The notes beneath the pieces are model-generated. The model did not search any database. It had not been told where the DNA came from and saw only the letters and a list, made by a program, of their open reading frames with translations. DNA of 64,000 nucleotides from Rostrohypoxylon terebratum (lineage: Eukaryota > Ascomycota > Sordariomycetes > Xylariales > Hypoxylaceae), in NCBI GenBank assembly GCA_022497145.1, contig MU385876.1, positions 248,001 through 312,000 on the forward strand, written 5' to 3'. How positions within the stretch are numbered: the first letter of the stretch is position 1; every line of letters starts with the position of its first letter. The translations under genes were made by a program, and so were the position numbers. Below, piece by piece: positions 32,649 to 41,721 of the stretch.

Positions 32649-33501
32649 CGGTTACTAAGATGCTGATGGATCCTACGTACTTGCTAGTCATATTTTGATC
32701 CTCTAATTGATAGAAAATGTTTTTATTTCCGTCTTTTTCTCCGCTTACAATTATGAGAGTGTCGTTTGGGGTTGATTTATAACCTATAAGATACCAATTT
32801 CGCCAAAATTGTGGTCGTTTTAACACAATGAAGCTAACAGACGATGCTCTTTTTTTCCTTTTTTTTTCAGACAAAGCATCGTTCCGCCTAGTGTTAGTAG
32901 AAGTTATTGACCCTTACAAAACAATACAGAGCGATTGTTTTTTTTATACCTCGATACTATGCATGTATCTAGGTACCTATCAAACATAGGTACCTGCCTC
33001 GAAAATAAATGCATAGGGCTGACATTTGGGAGAAGCGCCTGCCTTAAACAGGGCTATTCTACGAAGTACTAACAGTGCAATTGCATTGACGAGCTGAAGC
33101 CCCGAAGGCAGCTACAGCCCCGCTGTGAGCGCCCCAAGGAAGTAGCTGAGGAGGAGCTAAGGAGCTTCCATTATGGAAGCTGATAGGCAGGAGCTGCCTA
33201 AATTATAAACTTTCTAGGTCCCCACTCAGTGGGGGTAACATCCCAATTCTCACCGGATCATAATTGCACTGTTCATAGTTCATACGATACGTTGAGTCTT
33301 TTTTGACGTTTCACTTCTCGATTACTACTCAACTACCGCATTCAATTGTGACTGTTATTAATTTAAACTTTTCTGACATTAGCACCTACGCGACCGACAT
33401 ACCATTTACTCGACAGTCATACTCACAATTGTATCATCAATCATACCCAGACCGCACCTAAAGCCGAGCTCTCGGAGTAAGAGGACGGTCACTTGCCTGC
33501 G
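32649..33501. other. Intergenic stretch between SPO7 and the phosphatase-like gene
   Basis: It includes T-rich 3' flank sequence, an exact TAGGTACCTA copy at 32970-32979 and a GC-rich segment at 33073-33271 bounded by short inverted repeats, listed separately. The last 200 bp (CT-rich) are the probable promoter of the next gene. Confidence 0.4.
33071..33273. repeat. Possible short inverted-repeat element (MITE-like)
   Basis: AACAGTGCAATT at 33071-33082 is exactly inverted as AATTGCACTGTT at 33262-33273. The interior is GC-richer than the flanks and contains the palindrome AGCTTCCATTATGGAAGCT. The inverted ends contain CAGTGC, as in some hAT termini. I found no flanking 8-bp duplication, so identity as a transposon is uncertain. 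Confidence 0.4.
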
Positions 33502-34512
33502 ATGGCAATGGAATTCTCGACGTCTGCTCGACATGGCGTCCTTCCCACTGCTCCTTATTCCTCCCGAGCCCCGAGTCCCCCTTCAATTTTGATTCCGGTA
33601 CCCAATCTTCAGAACTCGGACGATCACATCGCAGTTGTGCCGAGTTACGAGAAGGTCGACCCGACCTCGCTTAGCGCAGACGACCTCAAGATCATCACTC
33701 AGAACCACAAGGAGCAGCTGGCCTATGACTCAGCCTTCAATTGGGCATACGAGTACCGTCGTGCCGCACAGCCTATCACCGACTTCCTTTACCTCGGCCC
33801 CTCCAATATCGCCCGAGACCGCGAGTGGCTACAGAAAACCGGAATCACAATGCTACTGGCTGCGCGAGATTCTAAAATGGCCGAGGCACGCCTCATGGCC
33901 ACCGATAGGGTCGCTCAAGAACTCGGCATCCAGTCTGAGTATGTCGATGTCTCCGGGTATAACGAGTTGATTTGTGCTTTCCCTTCTGTCGTCCGGACCA
34001 TCAACAACCACATGCTCAGCGTATTCCACGAGCAACGTATAGACGACACCAAGATGCAGGTGGAGGATGGCAAGATGATGATCACTCAGGAGGGGTTTAA
34101 ACGAGGAAAAGTCCTCGTTTTCTGCGAGACGGGAAATGATCGCTCCGCTGGCGTCGTCGTCGCCTACCTGATGTCTGTCTTCGGATTGAGCATGGTCGAA
34201 GCTTGCCAGTTCGTCCATTTCAAGCGTTTCTGCGTTAGTATCGCCGACGATCTGAAGCAGGTCCTCCAATCTTACGAGGGCATTCTTTCCGCACAACGCG
34301 TGGTGCATCAGCATGAACTCACCACCGTTACAAACCAGCTAGATGGCGGAGTGATCAAGTCTCAAAAGAAGCGACGTTTCGACGACACGAATGACCAAGA
34401 TGAAGAAATGGGGGGAACTGACGCCGGCACAGAATCAGACTACGACCGCTTCTTAGGACGCCGATCATTCGTTCCCTTCATCGACGCTAAGAACCGTCCT
34501 CCTGGGTCATGA
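33502..34512 (+). CDS. Dual-specificity phosphatase-fold protein, STYX/Yvh1-like in layout
   Basis: The frame encodes 336 aa from ATG 33502 (MAMEFSTSARHGVLP); an ATG at 33508 is an alternative. No intron is needed. The core reads ITDFLYLGPSNIARDREWLQ, a typical dual-specificity phosphatase entry. The active-site loop VFCETGNDRSAGVV follows, with Cys 208 and Arg 214 in CX5R spacing, then the FVHFKRFCVSIADDL helix region. The usual His before the catalytic Cys is replaced by Phe, and the loop is CETGNDRS rather than CxAGxxRS. Activity may therefore be reduced, as in STYX-type pseudophosphatases, though Cys and Arg remain. A tail with a KKRRF basic patch suggests possible nuclear entry. The cellular target is unknown. 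Confidence 0.8.
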   Translation: MAMEFSTSARHGVLPTAPYSSRAPSPPSILIPVPNLQNSDDHIAVVPSYEKVDPTSLSADDLKIITQNHKEQLAYDSAFNWAYEYRRAAQPITDFLYLGPSNIARDREWLQKTGITMLLAARDSKMAEARLMATDRVAQELGIQSEYVDVSGYNELICAFPSVVRTINNHMLSVFHEQRIDDTKMQVEDGKMMITQEGFKRGKVLVFCETGNDRSAGVVVAYLMSVFGLSMVEACQFVHFKRFCVSIADDLKQVLQSYEGILSAQRVVHQHELTTVTNQLDGGVIKSQKKRRFDDTNDQDEEMGGTDAGTESDYDRFLGRRSFVPFIDAKNRPPGS

Positions 34513-36605
34513 TCAGGCTTCGAGCAACTTAGGAAAAGGCGTCATACGGGTTTTACGGCGGGTTTTAAGCAAGCATCCAGGAGTCGATTGGGTTGATAGG
34601 CAAGGTATTGCATGCTTGACTAGATTATACAACCGAGCCATGATGGTTATGGGATCAGCAAGGGCGTTCAACTGGATGGCAAATACCCCTGTCTTTTCTT
34701 GTTTTTTTTTTACCTTAGATAGCTAATAGGAGAAGGGTGTGGTGATTAAATTTAAATTGCTTCTTTCTCTTCTCTACGCCCTGGTAATTTTGGCTTTCAT
34801 TCGAATAGCAACGATTGCTTCCTGTGAGACTTTATTGATTATAGCAGGTCTATTGAAGTGGTGCTCTCGTGGATATACTGGGAACTTTGGCATATAGTTG
34901 CTGTGACCGAGCGCTTGGCTAACTGGTATCATCCATGGATAGGACTGGTTGGAGACATCCATGCTGAATTCTTCGCCCGCATAATTACCTAGGTAACCTA
35001 GTAGATATAAGAAGAATCTAGTTGAATGTACTAGTGAGATGTGTTTCGAGTATGTTCAGCCATATAGATTGATACTTTGGCATGTTGAACTGCTCCAAGG
35101 TTGGTTTTTTTCTATGTCCTCGGATATTCATATTCAAATGCCAGTCAATCACACCATGTGCCATGTTAGAGCTTCAATTATGATACATAGCTAGGAGAAG
35201 CAGAGGAAACCGGTGCTAAAAATATTGTAACAAAACTACTATCTTCATCTTCGAACATTAGATCTTTTCTAGGAAGAGGACTTTGCTATATACACCCTGT
35301 CTAAGGTGAGCATTTGTGGTTGTGTCTGTAAGATTACTACTCTGTAACGTGTCCTAGATTCCAGTTTTTGGGCATCGCCTACCTGGCTTTTAGAAAAGTA
35401 GTGAATTAGCTGGGCAAGATGAATGCATACATGCAGCTATATACAGACTCTATGAATGCTGGTAGGAGATCTAAGGTGACTTGACTATTCATTTCTAGGT
35501 TACATGGATGGTTCGGGTCATTCAAAGGTACTATTTATTATTGATCTAAAGTGGATGGATAATGGAACATTATAATGTTGGCAAGTGCCAATTAATCGAG
35601 TGAAATGCTTTTAGGTACCTAGCTATTCATTCCCAAGTGCCCTCCAAGTATCCGGATATCCAGGACGCACATCTGTGGATAGTATGTAGCGAAGCTTGTC
35701 GCCTCGTAGAAGTTCGTACCTGGGTACCTAGGTAACGGCAACGAGCCAAATAGGTACCTAATGTCACTACATAATAGGCAATCATCTATCTAGGAAGGAG
35801 CCTCAGCCTTGTAGCCTACAAGAAAATGCTACATAATACTTCTCATCATCCAATGACTGTACTTGCCCATTATGTACCACGTATGTAACCCAGTGGGTCG
35901 ATTTCGCCCAGATCCTCATCAATTCATTACTGTATACATCTATACACACCTGCATCATCAATACATGGCATGGCATGAGATGATGGATGATGGGGACATG
36001 ATATGTGCTCACGGAGGTGGTTAGATAAGGGGACCAATCATCTTATACGAAGTCAAGATGACTAATCAGCATCACCAGATTCACCAATACATCCATATGT
36101 CCATATGTCTGATATGGTAGGTACTTACTTATGTATTTATTTTGTAGGTACCATGTATTGTAGGTACTAGGGAGGTAGCTTGGACGTGATTTATTTTCAT
36201 AGGGTGAACTCGCACTAGGTACTGCCATTCTCGTCTGGGTGCCTGCCTCGTCTAATATAGCTTGTTCGACAACAACCATCCGTAGATTTTTTTTTTCTAC
36301 GTCCTTACCTGTTCACCTTTTCTTCTTAAACTTTTTTCTTCACTTGAACAACAAAAACCTGCACGCTGATTCTTGACAATACTTTCCAGCACGCATTTTT
36401 CAAGTGCTGCCTTCACACTACTTTTCCATCAACACTGACTACGCTCCCTGCATCTTTCATCCTATTCTCCATTTCAATTCTACTGTTCACTTTCCTTGTC
36501 CACTTTCCTCAACGCTCTACCACAACGTTACCTCTCACAGCACGATCTCACCCATAGGTGGAGTTCCGCATGGTCGATTGATGCGTAGCATCGTCTAGAT
36601 TAAAA
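34513..36605. other. Intergenic stretch rich in TAGGTACCTA-type palindromes
   Basis: Small frames at 34774-34962, 35803-36012 and 36043-36279 have no support. Exact TAGGTACCTA copies lie at 35612-35621 and 35751-35760, and TACCTAGGTA copies at 34986-34995 and 35725-35734. The last 300 bp before 36606 are strongly pyrimidine-rich with a T9 run near 36290, consistent with a promoter and 5' leader. Confidence 0.4.
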
Positions 36606-39377
36606 ATGTCTACCTCTAACTCACCCACCTCTACCTATATGCCACCCGCACAACCTGGACAACCCGCACAAAGCCTGAACCCAGCTTCCTCCATCCCTCT
36701 TGTGTTCCGTCAGCGCAGCATGTCCACCACGCAGACTGATGCACAAGTCGTTCAGGGCAATGGTTTGGCTAATGAGTCGGGAGTGTTCAACGGTCGCGGT
36801 TCTGATCTCTCCGATGCGAATAAAAATGCCGAGATCGAATCTCAAAGAGCCCGCCTCCCACCGTGTTGGTCGCTCGTCGGTAAGTATCCTAGTTATATGG
36901 GAGTTAGGTATCAAAGATAAGAAAGACTGACACGCGAAAAGACTATTCTGTGCAAGCAATTATCCTTAAAGAAGTCACCAAGGCTGTGGGTTCATTTGCA
37001 CGGGCTCACAAAGATCTCCTACTTTCCAATGAAGAGGTTTTCGGTTTTATTGCTCGTCACCGACAAGAAAAGCATCAACTCGTCTACCTAGTCAAAAAGA
37101 GAGACGTTAACTACGGAATAAGTTTCCTCAGATACAACGGACATCATGAATACATTGACGCCGTATCGAAATGGGGTGGATATTTTGCTGATCGGGATGA
37201 GGATTGGCCTCTAGACATTGACTTCGTCGATGTCAAGCCACCGCTCAGTGAGCATATTACCCGGTTATGTAGATTCTCACCCGAATTCCAACACACTCTA
37301 CCTCGTGCGGAAGACAAACCAAGTACGATGGCTCAGTCCACTTCATCCGGCGGACGTCAGCATATAGCCAACGAACCAGGTCCAGACTCTATCTCCATTG
37401 GCTTTAGAGTGTCACAACACAAGCGGCCCACCACACGGGCATCGAGCTTTATCATTGACACTATCACTATACCTAAGGGCGCTGTCGTACTTAGTCCTAC
37501 TGGTATAAAGAAAATTGCAGAAGGTGGCAAGTACGAAATCGTGCATCCCATTGATACTCCACCTCTCTATGACACAGTCAGATACGAAGTTCGGACCCAT
37601 TCGTTTGACTACTCCGAGACAAATGACCGAGTGGTTGGTCTTACTTTGGGGGTCCTCGGGAGTGTCTGCTCATCAAAAGGTGCTCTGAAATCTGTACTTG
37701 ATTCGACCTCTAATGCACCACCTGAGCTAAAGAAGCAACTTGAGTCGACGGCTCAGGGAGAGGATGCTGAATACTCATTGAACTTCCGTCTCCCGGAAGA
37801 TTACTACGTCAAAGACCCTCATGGAAAACCCATGAACTTTGAAGACAGAGACGAAGATTCGCGACGCCACTCAGCCCCGAGCGGTAACGAGAAAAAAGAT
37901 GGTCGCTTGGGTGTTGGTGGAGAATACTTCATTCTCCCACCTGATGCCAATGTCCGAACCAAGTTTCCTTATATAGGGAAAATGGGACCCGAGGATATCT
38001 TCCTCATCAGCTTCCAAGGAAAGATGGAAGTTACTCATTATTCGTCTTCGCGTACTGGGGGTGTTGAAAGAACAACCAAACATCACAACAAGGGCGCCTT
38101 TGCGTTCAGTGTCAAACGAAGATCCTCTCGGCAGCTCTACCTGGCAAGTACCAGGAAAGTGCCTCATGATATGGTGCGTGGAATAATCCTGGACGACGAA
38201 GAGGATGGCGTACAGGAAGCATCGACAGTCCCGGATCACCACCAGAACAATGATCCGCCATTTCGACCGAATAGGTCTACAAAAAGAAAGCAAACTCATG
38301 TCTCAAACACAGACACGCAGCCAAAGCGAGTAAGGGGCAGGCCTAGTCTGCTTAGAAAGACGAGTCAAGAGAACTCAAATGCCCAAGGTCAGCTGCTTAA
38401 TCCCCAATGAGGACACAATGTAGAAGTAGTACTAACACTTTGGAGAAGCCCCAGGTGAAAATGAGACTGACTGGAAAGCCGATAACCCTCCAGCTCAGAA
38501 TCGTGGCGTAGCCGAGCATCACCCACGCGCGACCATGAATGCTAGACCTTCGAATGCGACCTCCGGTCATGCTAACAACCAAGCCTTTACACAGGACTCG
38601 AAGTTAACATCGAATTACGCTCCTCGCAGAAGCAATGTACCTGCGCGATATTCGAATCCAGGAATGCAAGATAACAACCAGACTTATGGAAATCCTGTAT
38701 CATATTCGAAATCAAACACCCAGAACAATCAAAGTCGTGGAAACTATGCCCAAAACGCGAACCAAGGTATCCAGGATACCCAGAGTCATGAAATTTCTAC
38801 ACAATACCCAAACCAAGGCACTCAGAATAACCAGACTCGTGGAAGCTTTACCCAATACCCGAACCAGGGCATCCGGAACAACCAGATTCGTGGAAACCAC
38901 ACACAAAACCCGAACCAGGGAATTCAGAGTAACCAGAGTCGTGGAAATCACACACAATACCCAAACCAGGGCATTCAGACTAATCAGAGTTATCAAAACC
39001 TTGCATCGAATTCGAACCAAGGTACTCATACTCATAGAAACCCTACACAGTACCTGAACCAAGACAATCTGAATAATCAGAATTATGGAAACTATACACA
39101 GTATCCAAACCAAGATATTCAGAATAACCAGAGCCACGAAAGTTTTGTATCAGATTCGAACCAAGGTACCCAGGATAACCAGAATCATGGAAATTTTCCA
39201 TCAAACTTGAATCAGGATACTCAAGATAACCAGAGTTATGGAAATTTTGCATCAAACTTGAATCAGGGTACTCAGGATAACCAGAGTTATGGCAACTTTA
39301 CACAATACCCAAACCAAGGCATTCAGAATGACCAGGGTTATGAAACCTTTGCATCAAATTCGGACTCGATGGTTTAG
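36606..39377 (+). CDS. Unrecognised protein with AT-hook-like motif and Gln/Asn-rich repeat C-terminus
   Basis: Exon 1 is 36606-36879 and exon 2 starts at 36942 (intron GTAAGT, branch ACTGAC, AAAAG). Read straight through, the protein stops at 38410 (580 aa). I prefer a second intron, 38388-38445: GTCAGC donor, perfect TACTAAC at 38430-38436, GGAG acceptor. It joins in frame to an open stretch that lacks its own ATG for 30 codons (ENETDWKADNPPAQNRG) and leads into the repeat region, giving 883 aa. An acceptor at 38453-38454 is also in frame. The N-terminal 500 residues are globular but unfamiliar. KRVRGRPSLLRK near residue 560 is AT-hook-like (RGRP). The repeat tail is prion-like in composition. 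Possibly a nuclear protein (inference). Both splice forms could exist. Confidence 0.6.
38690..39370 (+). repeat. 51-bp tandem repeat encoding 17-residue Gln/Asn-rich units
   Basis: About twelve to thirteen degenerate copies of a 17-aa unit, best copy GNHTQYPNQGIQTNQSY, are arranged head to tail. Two variants alternate in the middle position (TQYPNQ and ASNLNQ). The frame is maintained and indels are mostly whole codons, so the array evolved under coding constraint. Adjacent copies are most alike near 39180-39300, suggesting local recent expansion. Confidence 0.85.
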
Positions 39378-39731
39378 GAAACCTCAAATAACCAGAATTA
39401 TGCACAATCATCCAACTCGATGGATCAGCAGAACCTAGATTATCTGCAAGTTTTACAGATTCAAATCCAAGCAGTTCAGCAGGCCTCGGGTAGCCAACAA
39501 TATGCACAGAGTGCGAACTCGAGCTTCCAGCAGGACCAGGGTTACCAGTACTTTACGTCAAATGAGAATCGAGTCATGCAACAAAACCAAGAAATTGACA
39601 TTCAAGACTTCCACCACGATTTGGATCCGACAATCCAGCAGAACCGGTCTCAACGCCCACCAGGCGGGTTTTCATATTACCCTGCCCAGAACCAGGGCTC
39701 AACTTCTCGGCGGAACCAAAACTACTATTGA
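39378..39731 (+). pseudogene. In-frame continuation of the Gln/Asn-rich frame beyond a TAG
   Basis: After TAG at 39375-39377 the same frame stays open for 117 codons to a TGA at 39729-39731. Its product is similar in composition (NNQNYAQSSNSMDQQN, QQNRSQRPPGGFSYYPAQ). A CAG-to-TAG change would convert a Gln to stop. The segment could be the former C-terminus of the upstream protein, a readthrough extension, or a separate short gene starting at ATG 39420. The first is my preference. Confidence 0.45.
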
Positions 39732-40521
39732 ACGGCATTTACAATGCTGAACCCAATCGCCCACCTAGATCGAGATTTCATCTAGAAAGATCTTAAAACA
39801 TGCACACAACTACAACTTGAGAGGCCTCGCTGGAAAATTCCGTACCTAGTCCTCCTGCCTTAGGCTCAACCTCAACAACACAGTACCAAGTACGGCAAAT
39901 ATGTGTCTTGTCGCAAAAACCCCGACCGGTCTAGTCTTACTACTAGGACGGCGACAGAAACTGAAAATTTATTTCACCTTCCTCAATCTGAACCCCTCGT
40001 CTCGGCCACCAAACCGATCTCGAGATTTGGGACGCATCATGAATAGAGGGAAGGGCCGGAAATGGCGGTGCTGAGTGCTTGCTAGGATGCGCATTCAGAG
40101 ATGTAGTGATAAGGATGTTTTTCTCTTTTTTCTCTTTTTCTCTTCTTTTAACCCATGTTTAATATACTCCTTTCTTTCCTGCTTTGCGGGTTTGGTTTGT
40201 TGATAAGTGACGAAGTGACTCGACGATTGACTTATGTAAGCAAGGGGTATGAGCTTAGTCATGCTGCTGCCCCTCCCGCCATCGTATTAGGTAAGGCTTT
40301 TGAAGCTTGCACAAGCATTTTGAATGGGCGAAGCCTTTTAACTTACAATCAGCTAATTTTTTACTATGGCGTGAAAATCGTGAAAGATTTCCATTATATA
40401 TCTTCGATGCATATGTTAACATTTAGGGATAGATACTTGCACATTTAGTTCAATGCCTGCAGAGGAATTGACTAGATCAGCGATGGCTGTAAATTTAACT
40501 GTGTTTCTCTCACTGCAATTT

Positions 40522-40575
40522 TAGACCAATAGCGATCCATCCGCTAAAGTGCAAAGGGATGGTCGCTATGGTCTA
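40522..40575. repeat. Strong 54-bp hairpin
   Basis: The arms TAGACCAATAGCGATCCATC and GGATGGTCGCTATGGTCTA pair over about 18 of 20 positions around a 14-nt loop (GCTAAAGTGCAAAG). No coding or tRNA-like context is visible. It could be a small foldback element or a structured RNA segment. Confidence 0.5.
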
Positions 40576-41200
40576 GGGATCTCAGCCCTCGGAGATAGGC
40601 GCTGCACTGTCCAGACTCTCTTAAGTCACACGGCTTGGGTTACTCAGCAGATTTATGGGTTACGTAACTTTTGACTCAGCGAAGATGCATTACATAATGA
40701 TTGATGAATAAGACATTGTGAAGCGATTACTAACATGATGTAGTCACGTACCGTGACCTCCAGATCCATCATGTCTAGCCTTTAATGCGAACTTGGGGGA
40801 ACAAAAACTTAAGAATTAATATAACCATACATATGTACCTCTGCATTTAGTTGTTTTGAGCTTAAATATCGAGAAGAAATGATCTGAGCCCTTACCGAGA
40901 TGGCGAGGCCCGACCAACCCGGAGGTTTTTCACGCAGAACCGGAGGAATAGGTGGACCCTGTTTCCTAAAAGGGCAGTTTTCTCGGAGGAAAGGCAACAA
41001 GCTGTGGGGATTAGGCAAGCTTCATTCAAAAGAAGACGTAGTCGTCTTTTGGTTGTCTGTTGAAAAGGCATGGTTAGTTTGTTCAATTGGTAAAAATGTA
41101 GGATCTATCTAAGTAGTAGGGACTTGGGCAATTATAGTGCCATGAAATAGTGGCAGAGGTTATCACTGGAATACACCCGGCGACATTGTTAGGGCTACCA

Positions 41201-41630
41201 CCTCTAATTTCCCGGTAATTACAGGGAGGACTTAGTGGTCTCAATGCGTTAAAGCCACAGCCTGGAGGCGTTTTAGCGCATTTTATAGCGAGTAATCTTT
41301 TACCGGAACTAAAAATGTATTGTACCTAGTGTATTTGACAACAGATCAGCAACAGTTGGGCGACGGCTTGGTAACAGCTCAGTAAGATCGCCTCATTACT
41401 GTTGTCTACTAATGCAAATTTGATGTAATTCATATCATTCAATTCCCCATTTAGAACAATTCAATCTAAGCCAAGTTGCATCAATTACTTGCTCTCTCAG
41501 CGTAATCTTGAGATACTGTGTTGACTGTTGCCAAGCCATTGCTGAGCTATCGCTGAACCGTTGTTCGCCGTAAGAGAGCCCGGAGGCGCTACAAGGCACT
41601 AAGTCCGGCTATATTTACGGGGCTTTAGTG
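41201..41630. mobile_element. Degenerate inverted-repeat element, probable old MITE
   Basis: Outer arms share the exact 10-mer GGACTTAGTG (41228-41237) and its inverse CACTAAGTCC (41597-41606). Outside these are similar CCCGGTAATTACAGGGA and, inverted, CCCCGTAAATATAGCC. Inner arms are also inverted copies: CTGTTACCAAGCCGTCGCC (inverse of 41358-41376) against CTGTTGCCAAGCCATTGC at 41525-41542. It has no coding capacity. Divergence hides the exact ends and any duplication. Confidence 0.5.
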
Positions 41631-41721
41631 ATACAGATATAGTGCTATCCATGGAGTAAAACGCTGTTATGGCCTAAGGTTCTGTCATTTATATTGATAC
41701 AATTATTATGATCTATACTAC

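Larger units (their letters stand above)
39732..41721. other. Intergenic stretch with two inverted-repeat structures
   Basis: No protein gene is supported; a 97-codon plus frame at 40155-40448 lacks coding signs. A 54-bp hairpin at 40522-40575 and a degenerate inverted-repeat element at 41201-41630 are listed separately. Sequence just before 41722 is AT-rich, as expected for a 3' flank. Confidence 0.4.
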
